Part shown: positions 36,055 through 44,704 of the stretch, piece after piece
How positions within the stretch are numbered: the first letter of the stretch is position 1
Layout of the letters: each line of letters begins with the position of its first letter
NCBI RefSeq assembly: GCF_042659445.1
Contig: NZ_JBHSSR010000015.1
Length of the DNA stretch: 54,981 nt
Source: Macrococcoides epidermidis
GTDB lineage: Bacteria; Bacillota; Bacilli; Staphylococcales; Staphylococcaceae
Strand: one strand, 5' to 3'
Made by a program: the position numbers and the translations under genes
The notes under the pieces: model-generated
Databases searched by the model: none
Told to the model about the DNA's origin: nothing
What the model saw: only the letters and a program-made list of their open reading frames with translations

Positions 36055-37356
36055 ATGAGAATGGTAGACATTATTGCAAAGAAACGTGACGGACATGCAT
36101 TATCGAAAGAAGAAATCGAGTTTTTCATCAAAGGATATACGAATGGTGAAATCCCTGATTATCAGGCATCAAGTTTAGCGATGGCGATATTCTTCCAGGA
36201 TATGAACGATGAAGAACGTGCTAACTTAACGATGGCGATGGTTGAAAGTGGCGATCAGATTGACTTAAGCGCTATAGAAGGTGTGAAGGTTGATAAGCAT
36301 TCAACTGGCGGTGTTGGTGATACGACAACTTTAGTATTAGGACCATTAGTAGCAGCGCTTGATATTCCGGTTGCGAAGATGAGTGGCCGTGGATTAGGAC
36401 ATACAGGTGGGACAATTGATAAATTAGAAGCGGTAGAAGGATTCCATGTTGAAATTTCAGAAGAAGACTTCGTTAAGATTGTAAATGAAGATAAGTTAGC
36501 GGTTATCGGACAAACAGGCAATTTAACACCGGCAGATAAGAAATTATATGCATTACGTGATGTTACAGGAACAGTGAACAGTATCCCGCTAATCGCCTCA
36601 AGTATTATGAGTAAGAAGATTGCAGCAGGAGCAGACGCGATCGTATTAGATGTTAAGACAGGTGCCGGAGCATTTATGAAGACTGAAGAAGATGCAGAGC
36701 AGCTTGCACATGCAATGGTTAAAATCGGAAATAACGTTGGACGTAACACGATGGCGATTATCTCTGATATGAGTCAACCGTTAGGATTTGCAATCGGAAA
36801 TGCATTAGAAGTGAAAGAAGCGATTGAAACATTACGCGGTGAAGGACCTGAAGACTTAACAGAACTGGTGCTTACTTTAGGAAGTCAAATGGTCGTGTTA
36901 GCGGGTAAAGCAGAATCATTAGATGAAGCACGTACGAAATTGCAGGAAGTAATTGATAATGGTAAAGCGTTAGAGAAATTTAAGACATTCCTTGCAAACC
37001 AAGGTGGGGATGCATCAGTCGTAGATGATGTATCTAAGTTACCGCAAGCAGAGTATGTTATTGAAGTACCAGCGAAAGCAAGTGGTGTCGTAAGCAAGAT
37101 TGTAGCAGATGAAATCGGAGTGGCTTCGATGTTACTTGGGGCAGGACGCGCTACGAAAGAAGACGTTATTGATTTAGCAGTAGGATTGATGCTACGTAAG
37201 AAAGTCGGCGACAAAGTTGAAGCGGGCGAATCACTTGTAACAATATACGCAAACCGAGATAATGTAGAAGACGTTATGAATAAGATTTACGACAATATTG
37301 AAATTGCAGACAGTGCAGAAGCACCAGTATTGATTCATAAAGTTATTACTGAATAG
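36055..37356 (+). CDS. pdp: Pyrimidine-nucleoside phosphorylase
   Basis: Phosphorolyses uridine, thymidine and deoxyuridine to base plus (deoxy)ribose-1-phosphate. 433 residues. Signature SGRGLGHTGGTIDKLEA, the phosphate loop DKHSTGGVGDTTT and SSIMSKKIAAGADAIVLDVK are all present. RBS GGAGG 9 bases before ATG. The product feeds DeoB and DeoC encoded around it. Confidence 0.97.
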   Translation: MRMVDIIAKKRDGHALSKEEIEFFIKGYTNGEIPDYQASSLAMAIFFQDMNDEERANLTMAMVESGDQIDLSAIEGVKVDKHSTGGVGDTTTLVLGPLVAALDIPVAKMSGRGLGHTGGTIDKLEAVEGFHVEISEEDFVKIVNEDKLAVIGQTGNLTPADKKLYALRDVTGTVNSIPLIASSIMSKKIAAGADAIVLDVKTGAGAFMKTEEDAEQLAHAMVKIGNNVGRNTMAIISDMSQPLGFAIGNALEVKEAIETLRGEGPEDLTELVLTLGSQMVVLAGKAESLDEARTKLQEVIDNGKALEKFKTFLANQGGDASVVDDVSKLPQAEYVIEVPAKASGVVSKIVADEIGVASMLLGAGRATKEDVIDLAVGLMLRKKVGDKVEAGESLVTIYANRDNVEDVMNKIYDNIEIADSAEAPVLIHKVITE

Positions 37357-37389
37357 TTGGATTTCGATTGGATTGGATGTGAGAGCGAT

Positions 37390-37608
37390 GTGTCCAATAA
37401 ACATGAGATATTGGACAAGTCGAATGGAAAATCTGGTCAAATCAGATCAACGTGTCCAATAAACATGAGATATTGGACAAGTCGAACGGAAAATCTGGTC
37501 AAATCAGATCAACGTGTCCAATAAACATGAGATATTGGACAAGTCGAGCGGAAAATCTGGTCAAATCAGATCAATGTGTCCAATAAACACGAGATATTGG
37601 ACAAGTCA
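37390..37608. repeat. 62-bp tandem repeat array with internal hairpins (3.5 copies)
   Basis: Units start at 37390, 37452, 37514 and 37576, exactly 62 bp apart; the last is partial. Each starts with a hairpin TGTCCAATA-loop-TATTGGACA, then AAGTCGA, then a second small hairpin ATCTG-GTCAAAT-CAGAT. Copies differ only at a few bases (GAATGG, GAACGG, GAGCGG; CATGAG, CACGAG). No ORF or promoter is evident. It fills most of the pdp-deoB gap. Confidence 0.93.
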
Positions 37609-37654
37609 CCACTGAAATCCACCGAAATTAGTACAACGCAAAGGAGAGATAATT

Positions 37655-38824
37655 ATGAAATTTAATAGAATTCATTTAATCGTAATGGACTCTGTAGGTA
37701 TCGGTGAAGCACCGGATGCTGACAAGTTTGGCGATGTTGGTAGTCACACTTTAAAACATACGTTAGAAGGTTACGAAGGACAGTTACCAAACTTAGAACG
37801 TTTAGGTTTAGGAAATATTGCTGATCTTCCAGTAGTAAATAAAGTAGATGAACCGGTTGGCTATTATACGAAATTGTCTGAAGCATCAGTTGGCAAAGAT
37901 ACGATGACTGGACACTGGGAGATTATGGGGTTAAATATCGATAAACCGTTTAAAGTTTATCCTGATGGATTCCCTGAGGAGCTCGTACAAGCAATCGAAG
38001 AAATGACTGGACGCAAAGTTGTTGCCAATAAACCGGCATCAGGTACAGCAATCATTGACGAGTGGGGCGAACATCAAATGAAGACTGGTGATTTAATCGT
38101 CTATACTTCAGCTGACCCTGTGTTACAAATTGCTGCACATGAAGATATTATTCCGTTAGATGAACTATATGAAATCTGTGAGAAAGTGCGTGAGTTTACA
38201 AAGGATCCTAAATACTTGATTGGTCGTATTATTGCAAGACCATATGTAGGGGAACCTGGAAACTTTACGAGAACATCTAACCGTCATGATTATGCGTTGA
38301 AACCTTTCGGACGTACAGTAATGAATGAAATGAAAGATGCGGGATTAGATGTAATCGCAATTGGCAAGATTAATGATATTTATGACGGCGAAGGTGTCAC
38401 TGAGTCAATCCGTACGAAAGATAACATGGATGGTATGGATAAGTTATTAGAAGTTGTAAAACGTGATTTCAAAGGTTTAAGCTTCTTAAACTTAGTAGAT
38501 TTTGATGCATTATATGGTCATCGTCGTGATAAAGAAGGTTATATGAATGCGATTAAAGCATTTGATGAGCGTTTAGGAGAATTATTAGATGAACTTCGTG
38601 AAGATGATTTATTGTTCATTACTGCAGATCATGGTAACGATCCAACAATGCCTGGAACAGATCATACGAGAGAATATGTACCGTTATTGATGTATTCTAA
38701 ATCAATCGGCAATGGTGAACTTTCAGGACATGACACATTTGCTTCAATTGGTGCTACGATTGCAGATAACTTTGAAGTGAAATTACCTGAGTTCGGAGAG
38801 AGTTATTTAAGTGAATTGAAATAG
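37655..38824 (+). CDS. deoB: Phosphopentomutase
   Basis: Converts (deoxy)ribose-1-phosphate to the 5-phosphate, linking Pdp to DeoC. 389 residues, alkaline-phosphatase superfamily with two metals: the N-terminal IVMDSVGIGEAPDA, the phosphorylated Thr region GKDTMTGHWE, and C-terminal FITADHGNDPTMPGTDHTRE. RBS AAAGGAGAG. It is separated from pdp by a hairpin repeat array that could affect read-through. Confidence 0.97.
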   Translation: MKFNRIHLIVMDSVGIGEAPDADKFGDVGSHTLKHTLEGYEGQLPNLERLGLGNIADLPVVNKVDEPVGYYTKLSEASVGKDTMTGHWEIMGLNIDKPFKVYPDGFPEELVQAIEEMTGRKVVANKPASGTAIIDEWGEHQMKTGDLIVYTSADPVLQIAAHEDIIPLDELYEICEKVREFTKDPKYLIGRIIARPYVGEPGNFTRTSNRHDYALKPFGRTVMNEMKDAGLDVIAIGKINDIYDGEGVTESIRTKDNMDGMDKLLEVVKRDFKGLSFLNLVDFDALYGHRRDKEGYMNAIKAFDERLGELLDELREDDLLFITADHGNDPTMPGTDHTREYVPLLMYSKSIGNGELSGHDTFASIGATIADNFEVKLPEFGESYLSELK

Positions 38825-38832
38825 AAACAAAT

Positions 38833-38869
38833 AAAAATGGCTCGCTACATATTGTAGTGAGCCATTTTT
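38833..38869. terminator. Bidirectional terminator after deoB
   Basis: AAAAATGGCTCGCTACA pairs with TGTAGTGAGCCATTTTT with one mismatch. It is placed between convergent genes. Confidence 0.88.
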
Positions 38870-39134
38870 ATATCACTTGTCGTTCAATCGCGCGTAATGT
38901 ATTAAAGAAGTCCATGATCTCTTCAAAGTGGGTGCCACGATTTTTATAATGATATTCTATAAAGTATATGGCATCAGCAAGTTTTTGTGGCAAATCATAC
39001 TGGATGCTCATTGTTGATTTAAATTTTTTAAGATCTATAGAATGGATTTCATCATAATATTTATTATAAAGATCGATGGATTCTTCTAAACCATACGACA
39101 TAATTAAGTTTAAACGTTCTTTTTCTGTAAACAT
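38868..39134 (-). CDS. Hypothetical small helical protein
   Basis: 88 residues from the preferred ATG at 39134 (MFTEKERLNLIMSYG), which has GGAG about 9 bases upstream. A longer form from 39161 (97 residues) has AAGGGG very close to its start. The sequence is soluble, charged and mostly helical (LEESIDLYNKYYDEIH), with an aromatic C-terminal half. Not recognised. It stands alone between a terminator and another minus-strand gene. Confidence 0.55.
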   Translation of the reverse strand: MFTEKERLNLIMSYGLEESIDLYNKYYDEIHSIDLKKFKSTMSIQYDLPQKLADAIYFIEYHYKNRGTHFEEIMDFFNTLRAIERQVI

Positions 39135-39212
39135 GTCTATCATCTCCATGGTAGACATCATACCCCTTTAATATTGAGGTGGAGTGAATTTAAAGTAAAT
39201 TATCTGTAAATA

Positions 39213-39893
39213 TTAGTTTTCAGCAATACTTTTAATGAATGTTTTCATTTTGTCGTAATCATTGACTGAACGGGAAAGGAAGAATTTCTTCTGTTTACGT
39301 ACGAGTAGATTACGTTTATTCGTTATCGCTTCACCTGTAAATTTAAGTCCTCGCCATGTTTCTTTCTGAACTTTAATATGCTGAATATAGAAGACCTCAT
39401 CAAGTGGTTTACTAAACAGTGCTGCATGCATGAATTTATAGAGTTCACCTGGTGTACTATTCGTTTCTGAAGTGCTTGAAGTCCCTTTATTATCACGCAT
39501 AAAGTCTCCGGTATAGATTGGTAGGTCTGTTATATTAACATTTGGACGTGTGAATATGGCTAAGTAAAGATGATGGTCTGTGATATCACCGATGTATAGT
39601 TCTTCCTGTCGCTCGTTATATTTTACGAGTAATTCTACTACCCAGAATGTTATTGCGATAAGTAGAATGATGACAATCAGAATAATAATCCATGAAGGAA
39701 TATTTGTAAGTTCACTAATGTTTTCGGTAAAGAAAAAGTCTAAAGTAAAGGGTAATACACTATATATGTCCGGAAATAATAAAACAATAACCATTTGTAG
39801 TATCTGCTCAAATATAAGTAATATAAAAATAACGAAAAGTGTTGTGTATACGAACGGTAAAAGTTTATTTACTGGTGTTCGTGTAAAAAGCAT
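39213..39893 (-). CDS. Hypothetical membrane protein with cytosolic C-terminal domain
   Basis: 226 residues. Two membrane helices (about 13-40, PFVYTTLFVIFILLIFEQIL, and about 66-88, IPSWIIILIVIILLIAITFW) precede a ~135-residue soluble domain with EVFYIQHIKVQKETWRGLKF and NLLVRKQKKFFLS. The soluble part looks like a PH-like or bPH fold, but this is only an impression. RBS CGAGG. Family not recognised. Confidence 0.6.
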   Translation of the reverse strand: MLFTRTPVNKLLPFVYTTLFVIFILLIFEQILQMVIVLLFPDIYSVLPFTLDFFFTENISELTNIPSWIIILIVIILLIAITFWVVELLVKYNERQEELYIGDITDHHLYLAIFTRPNVNITDLPIYTGDFMRDNKGTSSTSETNSTPGELYKFMHAALFSKPLDEVFYIQHIKVQKETWRGLKFTGEAITNKRNLLVRKQKKFFLSRSVNDYDKMKTFIKSIAEN

Positions 39894-40054
39894 AAATAAA
39901 ACCTCGTTTCTTAAAGTACAAACACTACAATAACATGTTTTTTATTTTTTTTATAGATTTTTATAGATTTTTATAGTTTTTTAATAGTTTCGCTTAAAAG
40001 AAGGATGAATGGGGTATAGTGAAATAAAATAACGTAGATAAAGGGGACGTCACT

Positions 40055-40663
40055 ATGAAATGTAACTGTAAAAAGACGACTGGTACGGTCGGTGCAATTG
40101 TATTTGTTGCAGCGAGTGGAGCACTATATTATTTCTTAACGAAAAATCAAAAACAAAACGATGAGGTACAAAATTTGAAACATAATGATGAGAAGAAAAA
40201 AAGCGTCAATGTTGAACTTGTAAAACCGGAATCGACACCACCTGAAGCTGTAGGTAAAGAGTTTCATATGCCACACTTTATGGTGAAGAATTTAGTAGTA
40301 ACGCCAAACGATAATGGTGTTGCTTTCCGCTTAGATTATAGAATTGATCGTGTGTTATACAATTATTTAATGCATAATACACCACATTATCGCTTCAGGT
40401 TTACATTACCACTTGAATTGAAGTCTTATTTTGAAGGTAATGGTACAGCTAAAGTTTTAGGTGAACTTGTATATGGTACCGGAGAAAAGTCAGATTACAG
40501 CGTAACGTTTAACTTTAAGAAGCATGATGACATTGATCGTGCAAAGATGTATGAAATTGGTGAGATGACTGGGCCGTATCATTTAGATATTGTTGATGAA
40601 CAGTTAAAAGTATTGAACGAATATGATGATGTTTATGCAGCCACTAATTTAATTAGATTTTAA
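40055..40663 (+). CDS. Hypothetical membrane-anchored protein
   Basis: 202 residues. A short cysteine-containing N-terminus (MKCNCKKTTG), one membrane anchor (VGAIVFVAASGALYYFL), a charged linker and a ~130-residue extracellular-type beta-rich domain (HFMVKNLVVTPNDNGVAFRL, FRFTLPLELKSYF). There is no lipobox after the helix. RBS AAGGGG. Function unknown. Confidence 0.65.
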   Translation: MKCNCKKTTGTVGAIVFVAASGALYYFLTKNQKQNDEVQNLKHNDEKKKSVNVELVKPESTPPEAVGKEFHMPHFMVKNLVVTPNDNGVAFRLDYRIDRVLYNYLMHNTPHYRFRFTLPLELKSYFEGNGTAKVLGELVYGTGEKSDYSVTFNFKKHDDIDRAKMYEIGEMTGPYHLDIVDEQLKVLNEYDDVYAATNLIRF

Positions 40664-40685
40664 TCAATGATTTGTTGTGATTGAG

Positions 40686-40718
40686 AAAAAAATCCACCTC
40701 AGCCGAGGTGGATTTTTA
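40686..40718. terminator. Terminator of the mcc-luxS operon (bidirectional)
   Basis: AAAAATCCACCTC / GAGGTGGATTTTT is a perfect stem lying between convergent genes. Confidence 0.9.
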
Positions 40719-40719
40719 A

Positions 40720-41205
40720 TTATTCTACTGGTGATTTACCTTCTTGATAAATATTTCTCCAGCCTTCTTTTTTACTTAACATTTCTTTAGCGATAGATTG
40801 CGCACCTTCTAATGAGTGGCTTGCAGCCCATCCGCATTGTACTTCGTTACATGCTGGTACTTCTGTAGCAGCAAGAACGTCATTTAATGTTTTTTCAAGG
40901 ATAACTAACACGTCTTCATAGTCATCATGATTAATTAGTGATAGGTAGAATCCTGTCTGACATCCCATTGGTGATAAATCTACAACTTTATCTGTATGGT
41001 TACGGATGTTCTCAGCCATTAAATGTTCTAATGAATGAAGTGCAGGCATTTCCATATGTTCTTTGTTTGGTTGTTTGAAACGGATATCGTATTTGTTAAT
41101 AACATCGCCATTGATACCTTCTTTAATACCTGCTAAACGTACGAATGGTGCGTCTACGATTGTGTGGTCTAAGTTAAAGCTTTCAACGTTCATTTTTTGT
41201 GTCAT
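40720..41205 (-). CDS. luxS: S-ribosylhomocysteine lyase LuxS
   Basis: Splits S-ribosylhomocysteine into homocysteine and DPD (the AI-2 precursor). 161 residues. Metal ligands are HSLEH at 57-61, and the catalytic and third ligand cysteines lie in PMGCQTGFY and NEVQCGWAASH. It is the last gene of an operon with MccB and the MccA fusion, so it feeds homocysteine straight into reverse transsulfuration. In B. subtilis luxS is separate from mccAB. Confidence 0.97.
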   Translation of the reverse strand: MTQKMNVESFNLDHTIVDAPFVRLAGIKEGINGDVINKYDIRFKQPNKEHMEMPALHSLEHLMAENIRNHTDKVVDLSPMGCQTGFYLSLINHDDYEDVLVILEKTLNDVLAATEVPACNEVQCGWAASHSLEGAQSIAKEMLSKKEGWRNIYQEGKSPVE

Positions 41206-41219
41206 GATGTGCCTCCTAA

Positions 41220-42365
41220 TTATTTAAGTAATGCAAATCCTTCTTTTAAGTCTTCTAATAAATCTTCACTATCTTCAATACCCACTGAAATACGTACTAA
41301 TCCATCAGTGATGCCTAATTCTAAACGACGTTCACGTGGAATAGATGCATGTGTCATTTGACTTGGTACAGAGATTAAACTTTCAACTGCACCTAATGAT
41401 TCAGCTAATGTAAAGTATTTTAAAGATTTTACAAGTAATTCAGCATTTTCTTTAGAACCGACATCAAAAGAAATCATACCACCAAATCCAGTTGCTTGTG
41501 ATTCATGAATTGCTTTACGTTCTGCATCTAATAATGATGGATGGAAGATATTTGTTACTTTATCTTGTGATTGTAGGAATTCGATAATTTTCATCGTTGT
41601 TTTTTCAGTTTGTTCCATACGTAATGCTAGTGTTTTAATGCCACGTACAAGTAAGAAACTATCTTGTGGCCCAAGAATGCCACCAACAGAGTTCTGGATA
41701 AAGTGGATTTGTTCTGATAATTCAGGCGTACGAGAAACAAGTAATCCGGCTACAACATCACTATGACCACCGATATATTTTGTTGCTGAATGTAATACGA
41801 TGTCAACACCTAGATCGATTGGATTCTGGAAATATGGTGTCATAAATGTATTATCTACTACAGAAATTAAGTTGTTTGCTTGTGCGATTTCTACCATTGC
41901 ACGAATGTCAGTAACATTGAGTAATGGATTTGTCGGTGTTTCGATATATAACATCTTAGTTTCAGGTGTAATTGCCGCTTTTACCGCTTCAACATCTGTT
42001 GTATCTACAAACGTTGATTTAATACCGATACGGTCAAATACTTTAGTAAATACGCGGTATGTTCCGCCGTATACGTCGCTACCTACTACGATATGGTCAC
42101 CAGCATTTAACAGCATCACTACTGTTGATACTGCTGCCATACCTGAACCGAATGCGAAACCTTCGTGTCCATGTTCAAGGTCTGCGATTAATGTTTCTAA
42201 GGCAGTACGCGTTGGGTTTTTCGTACGAGAATACTCATAACCTTGACGTAAGTTACCAATACCATCTTGTTTATATGTACTTGTCTGATAAATTGGTGCA
42301 TTGACTGATCCTGTAAAAGCATCAGTCGTTTGTCCACCATGAATCATCATTGTTTTTTTCTTCAT
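41220..42365 (-). CDS. mccB: Cystathionine gamma-lyase / homocysteine gamma-lyase MccB
   Basis: PLP enzyme of the Cys/Met metabolism family, 381 residues. PLP lysine in LHSATKYIGGHSDV, substrate and cofactor motifs YEYSRTKNPTR, FGSGMAAVS and IETPTNPLL. The neighbouring MccA-type cystathionine beta-synthase and LuxS favour the reverse transsulfuration role (cystathionine to cysteine) over MetB, its close homologue. It starts 3 bases after the upstream stop codon; RBS AAAGGAG lies inside the upstream gene's end. Confidence 0.93.
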   Translation of the reverse strand: MKKKTMMIHGGQTTDAFTGSVNAPIYQTSTYKQDGIGNLRQGYEYSRTKNPTRTALETLIADLEHGHEGFAFGSGMAAVSTVVMLLNAGDHIVVGSDVYGGTYRVFTKVFDRIGIKSTFVDTTDVEAVKAAITPETKMLYIETPTNPLLNVTDIRAMVEIAQANNLISVVDNTFMTPYFQNPIDLGVDIVLHSATKYIGGHSDVVAGLLVSRTPELSEQIHFIQNSVGGILGPQDSFLLVRGIKTLALRMEQTEKTTMKIIEFLQSQDKVTNIFHPSLLDAERKAIHESQATGFGGMISFDVGSKENAELLVKSLKYFTLAESLGAVESLISVPSQMTHASIPRERRLELGITDGLVRISVGIEDSEDLLEDLKEGFALLK

Positions 42366-42367
42366 TG

Positions 42368-43888
42368 TTATTCTCCTTTAATATTAAATATTGCTTGTGA
42401 TAAATATCTGTCACTTGCATCCGGGAAGATGACTACGATATTTTGATTCGTAAAGTGTTGTTGCTGATTTAAAGCCGCCTGTAATGCAGCACCAGATGAA
42501 CTACCTTGCATTAACCCTTCAAGCTTAGCAAGTTCTGACACTTTTGTAAAAGCATCGATATCAGAAATCGTTTCAACAGCATCGATTAAATCTTTTGGTA
42601 AGAAGTCTGGCCATTTTTCAACACCGATACCTTCAGTTCTGTGACTGCCTGATGCTCCACCATTTAATATTGAACCTTCCGGCTCCACGATTACTTTATG
42701 TGCATCTTTAAAGTAGTGTGCTAGCCCTGTAAAAGTACCACCTGAGCCAGCGCCGGCTACGATCATATCAACGCGTCCAACATCCGCGATAATTTCATTG
42801 GCAAGTCCTTCATAACTAGAAGGATTATCAGGTGATTCGAATTGATTTGTGAAGAATGCGCCAGTTTCCTGTGCATATTTCAAAGCTTCCTCGCGTGCAA
42901 ATAGCATCCCTTTTTCTGTTGGTGTATTGATAATTTCTGCGCCTAAAGCACGCATGATGCTTTGTTTTTCAACACTGAACTTCTCTGGAACGTATACACG
43001 TAATTTTAAATCATACTTCTGGCATACGAGAGCTAACCCGATACCAGTATTTCCGGCTGTTGCTTCTACGACTTGACCGTTTTTAATATCGCCGCGATCT
43101 AACGCTTTCGTAATAATATTTAGACCTAGACGATCTTTTACCGAACCACCTAAATTATGGTTCTCTAGTTTTGCGAATATACGATTTCCCTTATTTAATG
43201 GGAATGCTGTAATTTCTACCATTGGTGTGTGACCGATTAAATCAAATGGTTTTTTTATTGTTTTTTTTTCTAAAATTTGCAGGTGTGCAAAGCGGTTAAG
43301 TTGCGTATCGTGATAATCGAAGCCGTTGCGACTCGCGATGCTTTCCATTGTCTCTTTTAATGGATAGTATTCACGGTTTAAATCTTCTACTAAATTATTA
43401 AAGCCAAGTGACGTATAATGCTCTATCATCGACTGTTTCTCTTCTTCAGAATTGAAGATTGTATCTAAAATGATGACGCGGCCACCTTCATTTAATAATT
43501 CCGCATACTTACCGATAGCGATATCTTTTTCTGTATCCGTTAAGTGATGGAATGCAAATGAAGAAATAAATGTGTCAGCTGGTTGCTGTTTAAAGTTTAA
43601 AAAGTCACCACGTTCAAAAGAAATCCCTGTCTTCTTTTCTCCGATGGCAGCCATTTCTTCACTCGGTTCAATCGCACGTACGTTTAAACCTTGCTGTAAA
43701 AGGTAATTAGTTAAGTTACCGGTACCCGGTCCAAATTCTACAACATCACCTTTAGCATGTTTCACTGCTTGGGCAATCATAAAGTCATAGTTCACAAAAA
43801 CATCTTTATATTCAGGATCCTGACCAGTTACGAAATTATCGTATTCTGATGCCCAGTCTTTAAATATATCCATAAAAGGTAAGCTCAT
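42368..43888 (-). CDS. mccA: Fusion: SAM-dependent methyltransferase (YrrT-like) + cystathionine beta-synthase MccA
   Basis: 506 residues in one frame. Residues 1-~208 are a YrrT-like class I methyltransferase (VVEFGPGTGNLTNYL, SFAFHHLTDTEKD). Residues ~213-506 are a PLP beta-family enzyme (NLGGSVKDRLG with the PLP Lys, ATAGNTGIGLALV, GAGSGGTFTGLAH, GSSSGAALQAAL), the O-acetylserine-dependent cystathionine beta-synthase MccA. In B. subtilis yrrT and mccA are separate genes. The join is LQILEKKTIKKPFDLIG; it is encoded over nine A (minus strand, about 43261-43269). With eight A, translation would stop two codons later, so slippage could yield free methyltransferase. RBS AGGAG 9 bases before ATG. 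Confidence 0.92.
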   Translation of the reverse strand: MSLPFMDIFKDWASEYDNFVTGQDPEYKDVFVNYDFMIAQAVKHAKGDVVEFGPGTGNLTNYLLQQGLNVRAIEPSEEMAAIGEKKTGISFERGDFLNFKQQPADTFISSFAFHHLTDTEKDIAIGKYAELLNEGGRVIILDTIFNSEEEKQSMIEHYTSLGFNNLVEDLNREYYPLKETMESIASRNGFDYHDTQLNRFAHLQILEKKTIKKPFDLIGHTPMVEITAFPLNKGNRIFAKLENHNLGGSVKDRLGLNIITKALDRGDIKNGQVVEATAGNTGIGLALVCQKYDLKLRVYVPEKFSVEKQSIMRALGAEIINTPTEKGMLFAREEALKYAQETGAFFTNQFESPDNPSSYEGLANEIIADVGRVDMIVAGAGSGGTFTGLAHYFKDAHKVIVEPEGSILNGGASGSHRTEGIGVEKWPDFLPKDLIDAVETISDIDAFTKVSELAKLEGLMQGSSSGAALQAALNQQQHFTNQNIVVIFPDASDRYLSQAIFNIKGE

Positions 43889-43941
43889 TATTATTTTCCG
43901 CTCCTATACTTTAAGTAATCTTATCGGTTAACTCGGAATTA

Positions 43942-43970
43942 ATAATAACATGGTACAAAGTAGAAAACAA
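43942..43970 (-). promoter_or_regulatory. Promoter of the mccA-mccB-luxS operon
   Basis: On the minus strand, TTGTTT (43970-43965) and TATTAT (43947-43942) are 17 bases apart. They leave a leader of about 45 bases before the ATG. No riboswitch-like structure was recognised in that leader. Confidence 0.5.
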
Positions 43971-43979
43971 CGAAATAGT

Positions 43980-44008
43980 TTGTGAATCTAGTCACAATAA
44001 GTTATAAT
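43980..44008 (+). promoter_or_regulatory. Promoter with Crp/Fnr- or Rex-type operator, grpB-like gene
   Basis: -35 TTGTGA (43980-43985) and -10 TATAAT (44003-44008) are 17 bases apart. The -35 is one arm of the perfect dyad TTGTGA-ATCTAG-TCACAA (43980-43997). This fits the ArcR/Crp-Fnr consensus TGTGA-N6-TCACA exactly and the Rex box with one mismatch. It also lies 10 bases upstream of the divergent mcc-luxS promoter. Confidence 0.7.
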
Positions 44009-44041
44009 AGTAATATTACAAAATTTGGAAGTTGGTGGCAT

Positions 44042-44584
44042 ATGAAGAGGATTGTTGTTTTACCATATGATAGTATTTGGCAGCATTTGTTTTTAGATGA
44101 AAGCAGAAAATTAAAAAATAGTATTAAAGAGCACGCCGATAATATATTACATATCGGTTCAACAGCAGTTCCTGGTATGTCGGCTAAACCAATTATTGAT
44201 ATGATGATCGTCACTAAAAGTTTGCAGCTCTTTGAAACGCAGCATATGGCTTTAATCAATTTAGGTTATGAAAGCATCACACCGGAATTTAAAGATAGTC
44301 TGCAATATGTGAAGCGCATTTCAGGTGACAGAACGCATCAACTCTATATTTTTCCTGTAGGTCACGAAAAGATTATTGAAATGACTGCTTTTACCAGTTA
44401 TTTAAAATATTATCCGAGCGAGATGGAACGCTATAATAGTGTGAAAAGAGAACTCGCTAAAATGTATCCATTTGATGTGCAGACCTATGAACAGTCTAAA
44501 CTGATCTTTGTAACTGTGATGACGGTAAAAGCAGTGGACTGGTATAGTGATAGAACATCTCATGAAGATGTTTCAATAATTTAA
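44042..44584 (+). CDS. GrpB family protein (UPF0157, nucleotidyltransferase-like)
   Basis: 180 residues. The family pattern is clear: VVLPYDSIWQHLFLDE, then HIGSTAVPGMSAKPIIDMMI, the nucleotidyltransferase-like G-S-x-A-V...D-x-D segment (here IDMMI), and RISGDRTHQLYIFPVGHE. Function is unproven in the family. ATG at 44042 is right because the promoter -10 lies at 44003-44008, inside the longer frame from 43982. RBS GGTGG. Confidence 0.87.
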   Translation: MKRIVVLPYDSIWQHLFLDESRKLKNSIKEHADNILHIGSTAVPGMSAKPIIDMMIVTKSLQLFETQHMALINLGYESITPEFKDSLQYVKRISGDRTHQLYIFPVGHEKIIEMTAFTSYLKYYPSEMERYNSVKRELAKMYPFDVQTYEQSKLIFVTVMTVKAVDWYSDRTSHEDVSII

Positions 44585-44587
44585 GTC

Positions 44588-44622
44588 TAAGATTGAAGTA
44601 ATTACTTCAGTCTTATTTTTTT
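44588..44622 (+). terminator. Terminator of the GrpB-like gene
   Basis: AAGATTGAAGTAAT / TTACTTCAGTCTT stem followed by a T-run. Confidence 0.85.
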
Positions 44623-44704
44623 ATCATTTTAAAGAATAATACAAAAATAGTGGAAATTTTGTTATTATTACTAAATAAATGCATCTTTTAAAGGAGTCGA
44701 AAAT

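Noticed and set aside
37390..37608. CRISPR-like array (28-nt repeat, 34-nt spacer, period 62)
   Set aside because: The would-be spacers are almost identical to each other, the repeat is itself a full hairpin, and no cas gene is nearby.
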